Below, in pieces: positions 1 to 6,109 of a stretch of 7,644 nt of DNA. The notes below the pieces were generated by a model, which saw only the letters and a list, made by a program, of their open reading frames with translations, made no database searches and was not told the origin of the DNA. The stretch's first letter is position 1, and each line of letters starts with the position of its first letter. Source of the DNA: Saccharofermentans sp. (GTDB lineage Bacteria; Bacillota_A; Clostridia; Saccharofermentanales; Saccharofermentanaceae); contig JAILHX010000131.1 in assembly GCA_024695565.1 (NCBI GenBank), positions 1-7,644 of the forward strand, given 5' to 3'. Position numbers and translations under genes: made by a program.

Positions 1-1
1 G

Positions 2-472
2 GTTGACTCTCCTACGGAGCTCTATGACAACCCGGTTAACACATTCGTTGCAGGATTCATCGGAATGCCTCCTATGAACTTCATCAATGCTGTTATCAAC
101 GTTGAGGGTTCTGACGTATTCGTTTCTTTCGAGAACGTTACGATCAAGCTTCCTGAGAGATATGCTGTTGAGGAAGTTATGGAGCGCGATGGTCAGGAAG
201 TTATCTTCGGTGTAAGACCTGAGGCAATCACAGACGATATTACATACGTTACTGATCACCCTGAGTCTGCATTCACAGCTGACGTAGACGTCGTCGAAAT
301 GCTCGGTGCTGAGACATACCTCTACGTAACAGTTAACGGATCACTCCCTCTCACATGCCGTGTTGACCCTACAACTTCACAGTCTGCAGTTGGTCAGGTT
401 GTTGACCTCGCAGTTGACTCTAACCGTATCCACCTCTTCGACAAGGATACAGAGCAGAGCATCATTTCCTGA
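2..472 (+). CDS. Sugar ABC transporter ATP-binding protein, C-terminal part (MsmX/UgpC/MalK type)
   Basis: This is the 3' end of a gene entering from the left; the reading frame is open from base 2 and gives 156 residues before TGA at 470-472. The Walker A, signature and Walker B regions lie outside the window. The start reads VDSPTELYDNPVNTFVAGFI, the typical end of the nucleotide-binding domain in ATPases serving carbohydrate (CUT1) importers. A regulatory OB-fold/TOBE region follows, with the hallmark GVRPEAI (residues ~71-77) and a late 'GAETYLYV' strand. In the family these ATPases power membrane permeases for oligosaccharides or glycerol phosphate, and one ATPase may serve several transporters. 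No permease or binding-protein gene is visible here, so the substrate cannot be named. The gene is followed by a strong terminator, so it ends its own transcription unit. The family call is firm; the exact orthologue (msmX, msmK, ugpC) is not determinable from this fragment. Confidence 0.88.
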   Translation, partial: VDSPTELYDNPVNTFVAGFIGMPPMNFINAVINVEGSDVFVSFENVTIKLPERYAVEEVMERDGQEVIFGVRPEAITDDITYVTDHPESAFTADVDVVEMLGAETYLYVTVNGSLPLTCRVDPTTSQSAVGQVVDLAVDSNRIHLFDKDTEQSIIS

Positions 473-496
473 TAGAAATAATCTAGAACCTCAAAT

Positions 497-537
497 AGAG
501 ACCGTGGATTCTGTTAAAGAGTCCACGGTCTCTTTTT
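497..537 (+). terminator. Intrinsic terminator after the ABC ATPase gene
   Basis: A 15-bp stem pairs 497-511 with 519-533. The outer 12 bp are perfect (AGAGACCGTGGA with TCCACGGTCTCT) and the inner three include one T-G wobble. The loop is 7 nt (512-518, TGTTAAA). A T-run (533-537) follows directly, the classical Rho-independent arrangement. It lies 25 nt past the stop codon and separates the transporter gene from the operon that starts downstream. Confidence 0.95.
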
Positions 538-571
538 GTGTGGCATTATTGAGACATGGCGCGCGGTATGC

Positions 572-600
572 TTGCACCTTTTTAAGAAAAATAATATGAT
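572..600 (+). promoter_or_regulatory. Sigma-A type promoter for the regulator-ftsEX operon
   Basis: TTGCAC (572-577, -35) and TATGAT (595-600, -10) are separated by exactly 17 nt, close to the consensus TTGACA/TATAAT of the housekeeping sigma factor. Transcription would start near 606-608, giving a 5' untranslated region of about 45 nt before the ATG at 652. It sits just after the upstream terminator and is the only good promoter seen ahead of the six closely packed genes, so it is probably the main operon promoter. An imperfect dyad (555-570) lies just upstream of the -35 box. Confidence 0.7.
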
Positions 601-651
601 TTAATGTAGCGTTTTAGGCGTTCTTATTGAATTCTATATGAGGTACAGGCC

Positions 652-1758
652 ATGGAAGAGATCAAGAAATGTATGCGTCAGGTAAAAACGATTATTCCCG
701 CTAACTGCGGAGTTATCGATACAGCCGGTAAGATCTTAGCAGCTACGAATGAGATCGGTGAAGAGGAGACAGATCCTTCCTTCAGAGCGGTCATTTCTTC
801 AGATAATCTTTTCGCTTCCACCGCGGACAGAACATACCTCAAAGTCTTTATCGGTGAGCAGCTCAAGTACATCCTCTATATCGAGAGTACTGACCCTGAC
901 GCAAAGATCTCTTTGCAGCTTATCGCTGAATGGATGAAGACACTCGTCAAGGAGAAGGGTACGGATGCAGAGAAGGCGATCTTTATCCGTAACGTTTTGC
1001 TCGACAACGAGATCAGAAGCGAAGTTCCAATGATCGCCAGAGGATATAAGATCGACTGCAACGACCCGAGGCTCGTTATTGTTGTCAGAACAACTGCAGA
1101 GCAGAGTGCTGAAGCATTCGAGATTATGCAGAATCTTTATACTGATTCAGATATCGCAACTGTCATCTCAATGGATGACACGACAGCGATCGTCATCATC
1201 GATGCACTTGAATCACAGGTCAGCGAAGAGACGAAGGATGCATTTATCGAAGAAACATCACAGTCAGTACTGGCATGCCTTACATCCGAAGGCTGCAAGG
1301 CAAAGGTTGCCGTAGGTTCTGTGGTAGGCTCATTCATGGATATCAGCAAGTCTTATTCCGATGCCATGACAGCTCTTAAGGTCAGCAAGATCTTCAACGG
1401 TGAGTCAGATCTGTCCAGATACGATAAATTAGGTCTCGGCAGACTTATCTACCAGCTTCCCAAGCCCCTCTGCGAGATGTTCATCAGAGAGGTATTCCCG
1501 AACGAAGCTTTCAAGCAGCTCGACGAAGAGACAAGGACCACTATCGATACGTTCTTTGCTAACGATCTTAACGGTTCTGAGACTTCAAGAGAATTGTTCG
1601 TACACAGAAACACATTGGTTTACAGACTTGAGAAGGTTAAGAACAAGACAGGCCTTGACCTCCGCAAATTTGATGATGCGGTGCTTTTTAAGATGGCAAC
1701 GATGGTTAGAACTTACATCGACTATCTCAACGATACCAATGACAACAAGATCAGGTAA
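652..1758 (+). CDS. PucR/CdaR-family transcriptional regulator
   Basis: The 368-residue protein ends in a PucR-type helix-turn-helix (HTH_30), residues ~295-355. The most diagnostic stretch is VHRNTLVYRLEKVKNKTGLD (317-336), followed by 'DAVLFKMA'. The middle (~140-255) fits the degenerate GGDEF-like CdaR domain of this family. The N-terminal ~100 residues could be a small sensory domain but show no signature I can name. No membrane segment is visible, so it should be a cytoplasmic DNA-binding protein. Known relatives respond to sugar diacids, purine catabolites or amino acids; the ligand here is unknown. The start is supported by GAGG at 640-643, 8 nt before ATG. Only 5 nt separate its stop from ftsE, so it is very likely the first gene of the ftsEX operon, and autoregulation or control of the division genes is a reasonable inference. 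Family call sure, role unknown. Confidence 0.88.
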   Translation: MEEIKKCMRQVKTIIPANCGVIDTAGKILAATNEIGEEETDPSFRAVISSDNLFASTADRTYLKVFIGEQLKYILYIESTDPDAKISLQLIAEWMKTLVKEKGTDAEKAIFIRNVLLDNEIRSEVPMIARGYKIDCNDPRLVIVVRTTAEQSAEAFEIMQNLYTDSDIATVISMDDTTAIVIIDALESQVSEETKDAFIEETSQSVLACLTSEGCKAKVAVGSVVGSFMDISKSYSDAMTALKVSKIFNGESDLSRYDKLGLGRLIYQLPKPLCEMFIREVFPNEAFKQLDEETRTTIDTFFANDLNGSETSRELFVHRNTLVYRLEKVKNKTGLDLRKFDDAVLFKMATMVRTYIDYLNDTNDNKIR

Positions 1759-1763
1759 ACAAA

Positions 1764-3131
1764 TTGATAGATTTTATAGATGTAGAGAAAACATATAAAT
1801 CCGGAGTTGAAGCTCTTAAAGGCATTAACTTCACGATCGAAGACGGCGAATTCGTATTCGTAATCGGCAAATCAGGATCAGGCAAGTCGACCCTTCTCAA
1901 GTGTATTACTTGCGAAGAGACACCCACCAGAGGCAAGGTAACAATCGATAACTTCGATATCTCACACATGAGCCGTGCGCTCGTGCCCGTTCTGCGACGT
2001 AAGATCGGCATGATCTACCAGGATTTCCGTCTGATCGAGACCAAGACCGTTGCAGAGAATGTGGCATTCGCAGGCGAGATCATCGGCGTTCCGAAGCAGA
2101 GCCTCATGAATACGGTTCAGATCTGTTTATCCGTTGTAGGACTTAAGGATAAAGCTGACTGCTACCCGCAGGAACTCTCAGGAGGTGAGCAGCAGAGAGT
2201 AGCTATAGCAAGGGCGATGGTCAACAACCCGAGCCTTATCGTTGCAGACGAGCCTACAGGAAACCTGGACCCCGAGACATCAGAAGCCATAATGGCGATG
2301 CTCCTTGAGATCAACAGAAACGGCGGCACCACGATCATCATCTGCACACATGACAGTGCGATGGTCGACCGTATGAAGCAGAGAGTTATCGAGATCGAAG
2401 ACGGCCTTATCTCCAGAGACGAGAAGGCAAGCGGATATAAGGGTGACGGCGCGGATCACGAAGCATATATGCCTCATGCGTCAAGAACAGCCCTTTACGG
2501 CGGAAGCACTTCAGCAGGCGTTTCCTTCGGCGATGATGAAGCCTATAGTGACAGTTATGACGATGAGGATTATGCAGCTTCCAAGGCTGTAACTCCCGTG
2601 CCGGGTCTGGTTTTCGGAGACATGGCAAATGTCCCCGTACATACAGTCGTGCCTGAGGAAGAACTCTTCCAGGGTGACTTTGAGTCTTCAGATGAGGACG
2701 AGGCAGATATCTCATCTCTTCCCCGGGAGACAGCAACCGAAGAGGTCGAAGTTGAACCCGAAGAACCTGAGATAGCTGAGATAACCGAAATCAATATTCC
2801 CGAAGAAGAGAGCTTCGTATCTTTCGGCGATGAGCAGCCTGAAGTTCAGAAAGCTCCCGTAATTCCGGTTGAAATAAAGAAGGAAGAACCTTCCGTTAAA
2901 TATGTTGATCCTGATATCGATCAGGACAGCGACTTGCTTTTCCCTAATGAAGAGAGCTCAGCTGATACTTCTAAGGAAGATAAGCGTGAGATGAAGCGAA
3001 AGCTCCGTGAAGAAAAGCTCGCCCAGAAGGAAGCAAAGCGCAAAGAAAAACTCGACAAGAAGAAAAAGGTCAGAAGAACCGACTTTATGCCCGGCAGCGA
3101 TATCGACCTGTTCCCGGAGGATGATGAATAA
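1764..3131 (+). CDS. ftsE: Cell division ATP-binding protein FtsE with a long charged C-terminal extension
   Basis: The ATPase partner of FtsX; in the family it hydrolyses ATP in the cytoplasm to drive FtsX and a periplasmic or extracellular murein hydrolase. Residues 1-~220 are a complete ABC domain: Walker A GKSGSGKST (35-43), Q-loop Q86, signature LSGGEQQR (138-145), Walker B LIVADEPT (158-165), D-loop GNLD (166-169) and H-loop H196. FtsE usually ends near residue 220-230, but this protein has 455 residues. The extra part has an acidic segment (~220-400, roughly 49 D/E against 9 K/R) and then a lysine/arginine-rich stretch (~404-438), ending in DLFPEDDE. The start is TTG at 1764: MIDFIDVEKTYKSG is a normal FtsE N-terminus, no ATG is available there, and a weak AGG (1753-1755) lies 8 nt upstream, overlapping the end of the previous gene. 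The stop overlaps the ftsX ATG by one base (TAATG). Confidence 0.95.
   Translation: MIDFIDVEKTYKSGVEALKGINFTIEDGEFVFVIGKSGSGKSTLLKCITCEETPTRGKVTIDNFDISHMSRALVPVLRRKIGMIYQDFRLIETKTVAENVAFAGEIIGVPKQSLMNTVQICLSVVGLKDKADCYPQELSGGEQQRVAIARAMVNNPSLIVADEPTGNLDPETSEAIMAMLLEINRNGGTTIIICTHDSAMVDRMKQRVIEIEDGLISRDEKASGYKGDGADHEAYMPHASRTALYGGSTSAGVSFGDDEAYSDSYDDEDYAASKAVTPVPGLVFGDMANVPVHTVVPEEELFQGDFESSDEDEADISSLPRETATEEVEVEPEEPEIAEITEINIPEEESFVSFGDEQPEVQKAPVIPVEIKKEEPSVKYVDPDIDQDSDLLFPNEESSADTSKEDKREMKRKLREEKLAQKEAKRKEKLDKKKKVRRTDFMPGSDIDLFPEDDE
2421..3128 (+). other. Acidic/basic low-complexity tail region of FtsE with repeated short motifs
   Basis: This codes for FtsE residues 220-455, outside the ABC domain. 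The tail is rich in Asp, Glu, Ser and Pro and probably disordered. Short motifs recur: VSFGDDE (253-259), LVFGDM (282-287) and VSFGDE (352-357), and, near the end, LLFPNEE (391-397) and DLFPEDD (448-454). LFQGDF (301-306) is a looser relative. Residues ~404-438 hold 19 Lys/Arg in about 40 residues, interspersed with Glu and ending in KKKKVRR, which suggests a charged helix. The reading frame is uninterrupted from the ATPase domain, and the ftsX ribosome-binding site lies inside its last codons. I know of no domain of this composition in FtsE; a protein-interaction function is inference. Confidence 0.85.
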
Positions 3132-4027
3132 TGACCCTTAGAGCTCTTATTAATTCAATCAGGGAAGGATTCCGCGGAATCATAAGACATCCGCTCGTTA
3201 CCATTGCTTCCATATCGACGATCATGCTGATGCTCATCATCATGGGTGCTTTCTATCTGTTCTCCGTCAATGCGAGAATGATCATGAGAAAGCTCTCCCA
3301 GAGGCCCCCGATCGAAGTTTACATGAATCTTCAGAGTTCGGAGGAAGAACTGAACTTCGTAGCTTCACAGCTTAATGCGAATGCGAATATAATCGAATAT
3401 CAGGTTTCATCTCCTCAGGAGAACTATGAGAGCTTCAAGGCAAATCTCGGAGACTCATCTTCAATTCTCGATGACTTCGATTACAACATGTATCTGCCTT
3501 TTACGTTCCGCTTAAGACTTACGGATCCTTCATTGGCTGACAGCGTATGCGCTGAGATCGCGACATATCCGGGCGTATCGAAGGTTGCTCAGGAGAGCAG
3601 CGTTATGACCTTCCTTACGAAGGCTTCGAGGATCGTTAACATCACGACTGCTGTGTCGTTTATCGTTTTGTTCGTTATCGCGCTGTTCATCATATCAAAC
3701 ATGGTACGTATCTCCGTTTACTCCAGAGCATCGGAGATCGAGATCATGAAGTTCGTCGGCGCGACAAATAATTACATCAGGCTTCCTTATATAACGGAAG
3801 GCGCGATCGTAGGAGTGTTCAGTGCTCTTTGTTCATGGGCCATCACCATACTTGTTTATAAGCAGGTCTATGAGAAGGCCATGGTATCCATCAGCGTCGA
3901 CAGCTTCTATGCACTCGCTTCAACAAGATCCATCATGTGGCATGACCTTGTTATCCTCGTAGTTATGGGATTGATAATAGGTGCTGTCGGAAGCGGCATC
4001 TCGGTAAGGAATTACATCAAGGTGTGA
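3131..4027 (+). CDS. ftsX: Cell division protein FtsX (permease-like membrane subunit)
   Basis: The 298-residue membrane partner of FtsE. Four membrane segments can be read: ~22-45, ~169-190, ~222-243 and ~271-291. A ~120-residue extracellular loop (~46-168) between the first two matches the arrangement in which FtsX binds and activates a murein hydrolase. The family-typical cytoplasmic stretch SRASEIEIMKFVGATNNYIR (198-217), continuing into LPYITEG, precedes the third segment. The length is normal for FtsX (~300). The start ATG overlaps the ftsE stop codon by one base and is served by GGAGG (3116-3120), 10 nt upstream and inside the ftsE coding sequence, so translation of the two is probably coupled to keep stoichiometry. 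The 3' end overlaps or abuts the hydrolase gene that follows. Confidence 0.95.
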   Translation: MTLRALINSIREGFRGIIRHPLVTIASISTIMLMLIIMGAFYLFSVNARMIMRKLSQRPPIEVYMNLQSSEEELNFVASQLNANANIIEYQVSSPQENYESFKANLGDSSSILDDFDYNMYLPFTFRLRLTDPSLADSVCAEIATYPGVSKVAQESSVMTFLTKASRIVNITTAVSFIVLFVIALFIISNMVRISVYSRASEIEIMKFVGATNNYIRLPYITEGAIVGVFSALCSWAITILVYKQVYEKAMVSISVDSFYALASTRSIMWHDLVILVVMGLIIGAVGSGISVRNYIKV

Positions 4028-4029
4028 GG
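4026..4029 (+). promoter_or_regulatory. Ribosome-binding site deciding the start of the M23 peptidase gene
   Basis: GAGG at 4026-4029, overlapping the ftsX stop codon, lies 6 nt before ATG at 4036. The alternative in-frame GTG at 4024 overlaps ftsX by 4 nt, but the only purine-rich stretch before it (AAGG, 4019-4022) is just 1 nt away, too close to work well. ATG 4036 is therefore preferred. Confidence 0.6.
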
Positions 4030-4035
4030 CTTATT

Positions 4036-5340
4036 ATGGTACAGGATAAGACTTCTGAGAGAAGTAAGAATTTGGGAACCATAGTTATCAAAAAGCTCGC
4101 AATGTTTGTTGTGGCATTGACGGTATGCCTTATTGCCACGGCTTCAAGTGCATGGCTCTCATCCGAGAAGGTAATCGCGGTAGGCGGTATACCGATCATC
4201 ACAAATGCAGTTACCCAGGAAGATATCGATGAAGCCAAGAAGAAGAGAGATGAAGCCAGGGCAGAGGCTGAAGAAGCCGCTGACAAGGTCGACCAGTTAA
4301 GGGACCAGAGAGACGAACTTAACGGAGAGCTCGCTAGACTTAACGAAGCGAACGAAGAGCAGAAGGCCCAGTACGCCATCATCTATGAGCAGCTCCAGGC
4401 AGCACTCGAAGAGAAGGCCAAGGCATTGGATGAGTTCCTCGTCGCCCAGGAGAATCTCGAGTATCAGCAGAAACTCTTCACCGACAGAATTACGATCATG
4501 TTCGAATACCAGAACAAGTCGACACTGGAAGTTCTCTTAGAATCTGACAGCATCGCCGGGTTCTTTACAAATATGGAACTCATCACTCTCATTGCCGATG
4601 CGGATGCACAGGCTATCGACATGCTCCAGGTAGCATTGGACGATGCCGAGCTCCAGGCTGAGATCAAGCTCCAGTATGCTGAAGAGATGCAGACCATCGC
4701 AGATGAGAAGAAAGCTCAGTTGGACGAACTCGAAGCTCTTATCGGAACGACCGAAGAGACTTTGGCAGATGTTGAGACTGATATTGATTCATGGGAAGCA
4801 AAAGAAGATGAGCTCGAAGCTTATGCAGATGAACTCGACGAAGAGATCAAGGAACTTCAGGAACAGTACGATTCCGAGCACCGCACATACTACGGCGGTG
4901 GCGGCGGCGGTTCGAGGACCACAGGCGGCGTCGCATTCAGCTGGCCGACATACTGCACATCCATCACGTCTTACTTCGGATACAGAACGCATCCGGTCTA
5001 CGGTACTACCAAGTTCCACTCAGGAATCGACATAGGTGCCGGGTACGGCGACACCATCATGGCTGCAGCTTCCGGTACGGTCATTTATGTAACCGAACCT
5101 TACGAAGGCTGCAACAAGGGTGGTTCAGGATACGGCAATTACTGCATCATCGATCACGGCAACGGTTATTCGACACTTTACGGTCACGCCAGGGACATCT
5201 ATGTTTCCGAAGGCCAGTATGTAAGTGCCGGCCAGGCGATCGGTGAAGTAGGAAGCACGGGAACTTCCACCGGTGCGCACCTCCACTTCGAGGTCCGTCT
5301 CTGGGGTGAGAAGAAGGATCCTCTGGATTACCTGCCTTAA
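4036..5340 (+). CDS. Secreted coiled-coil murein hydrolase with M23 (LytM) peptidase domain, probable FtsEX effector
   Basis: From ATG 4036 the protein has 434 residues; a GTG at 4024 would add four. Order: a basic N-terminus and hydrophobic segment (~21-41) with a possible SSA signal-peptidase site (37-39); a long charged coiled coil (~61-281) with a central non-coil segment (~150-196, including RITIMFEYQN and STLEVLLESDSIAGFF) like that in PcsB-type proteins; a six-glycine linker (287-292); and an M23 peptidase domain (~311-433). The M23 residues look intact: HSGID supplies H328 and D332, YGH gives H384, and HLH gives H415 and H417. In other bacteria FtsEX controls EnvC (a degenerate M23 activator), PcsB (CHAP) or CwlO (NlpC/P60), all using a coiled coil to contact FtsX. 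This protein probably plays that role as an active endopeptidase cutting peptidoglycan cross-links outside the membrane. The FtsX partnership is inferred from position and architecture. Confidence 0.92.
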   Translation: MVQDKTSERSKNLGTIVIKKLAMFVVALTVCLIATASSAWLSSEKVIAVGGIPIITNAVTQEDIDEAKKKRDEARAEAEEAADKVDQLRDQRDELNGELARLNEANEEQKAQYAIIYEQLQAALEEKAKALDEFLVAQENLEYQQKLFTDRITIMFEYQNKSTLEVLLESDSIAGFFTNMELITLIADADAQAIDMLQVALDDAELQAEIKLQYAEEMQTIADEKKAQLDELEALIGTTEETLADVETDIDSWEAKEDELEAYADELDEEIKELQEQYDSEHRTYYGGGGGGSRTTGGVAFSWPTYCTSITSYFGYRTHPVYGTTKFHSGIDIGAGYGDTIMAAASGTVIYVTEPYEGCNKGGSGYGNYCIIDHGNGYSTLYGHARDIYVSEGQYVSAGQAIGEVGSTGTSTGAHLHFEVRLWGEKKDPLDYLP

Positions 5341-5346
5341 GTTCTC

Positions 5347-6090
5347 ATGGACGACAGTTTCTACGACATTCTTGCCAGTCATTATGATGATCTTCAGCTA
5401 AACGGCAATACTGATGCATGGGGTCCCTATATCCATGGTCTCATCTCGGATTATTGCAAAATAAAGGATCCGGATGTTACGGATCTCGGCTGCGGAACGG
5501 GAGCCATTACTAACTATCTGGCATCCAAAGGCCTTCAGGTCACGGGTGTTGATCTGTCTTCTGATATGCTCGCGATAGCATCTTCAGGCGATGAGACGGG
5601 AACGGTCTCATGGATCTGCGCGGACATTACCGCATATGAAGGACCTTCCTGCGGATGCTTCATCTCAACTATGGATACGATAGGTCATATAATCGATCCT
5701 GATGAGCTCGCGAAAATGTTCAGGGCGGTATCTTCTCTTCTTGAAGACGGCGGAGTGTTCATTCTGGATGCGACTACGAAGAAGCACTTTGAGAAGACGT
5801 TAGGTGACAACGTTTTCTATGAAGACTATGATGACTTTACGCTTTTGTGGGTCAATCACTACGATAAGCAGAGCAGGATCAATCATGCGGAGCTGACGCT
5901 TTTCGAGCTCGCGGATGATGATCTTTATGAGAGATACGACGGCGAACTTACGGCAAGATGCTATTCTTCTGAAGAGATAAAGGATCTGGCAGCTAAGTCG
6001 GGACTTAAGAATATTGCCTCGTTCGGTGACCTTAACAGGGAAGATCCGACAGAAGATGACGAACGCATCTTCTACGTATTCGGTAAATAA
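5347..6090 (+). CDS. Class I SAM-dependent methyltransferase (YqeM-like)
   Basis: The 247-residue cytoplasmic protein has a Rossmann-type methyltransferase fold. Motif I is VTDLGCGTG (44-52), which binds S-adenosylmethionine; the end of the second strand is GVDLS (67-71), with D69 expected to hold the ribose hydroxyls; CADI (91-94) fits the next acidic motif; and 'LLEDGGVFILD' (131-141) is the usual strand after the final helix. Length and general layout, including the 'YDDL' start, resemble Bacillus YqeM-type proteins, but that is family resemblance and the methyl acceptor is unknown. The ATG lies 6 nt after the stop of the peptidase gene and has no clear Shine-Dalgarno sequence, so it probably relies on reinitiation by ribosomes finishing the upstream gene. 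Nothing here links it mechanistically to FtsEX; it may be co-transcribed only. Confidence 0.85.
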   Translation: MDDSFYDILASHYDDLQLNGNTDAWGPYIHGLISDYCKIKDPDVTDLGCGTGAITNYLASKGLQVTGVDLSSDMLAIASSGDETGTVSWICADITAYEGPSCGCFISTMDTIGHIIDPDELAKMFRAVSSLLEDGGVFILDATTKKHFEKTLGDNVFYEDYDDFTLLWVNHYDKQSRINHAELTLFELADDDLYERYDGELTARCYSSEEIKDLAAKSGLKNIASFGDLNREDPTEDDERIFYVFGK

Positions 6091-6109
6091 TTATATAAAG
6101 GATAAATAT

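Noticed and set aside
360..599. A 79-residue plus-strand frame overlapping the ABC ATPase end and the terminator
   Set aside because: It is in a different frame from the real gene, reads through the terminator hairpin and promoter, and has no family features.
2407..2736. A 109-residue minus-strand frame within the FtsE tail, rich in Arg, Pro and His
   Set aside because: It is a shadow of the acidic tail codons read backwards, with no ribosome-binding site or family resemblance. The plus-strand frame continues the ABC domain without a break.
4017..4382. A 121-residue open frame on the minus strand, rich in Ser, Ala and Leu
   Set aside because: It is the antisense of the coiled-coil coding region; its composition simply mirrors the Glu/Lys/Ala codons of the real gene, and it has no recognisable domain.
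6014..6109. A 32-codon N-terminal extension of Hsp33 in the same open frame
   Set aside because: It overlaps the methyltransferase gene, has no Hsp33-like sequence, and ATG 6110 has a well-placed AAGGA.
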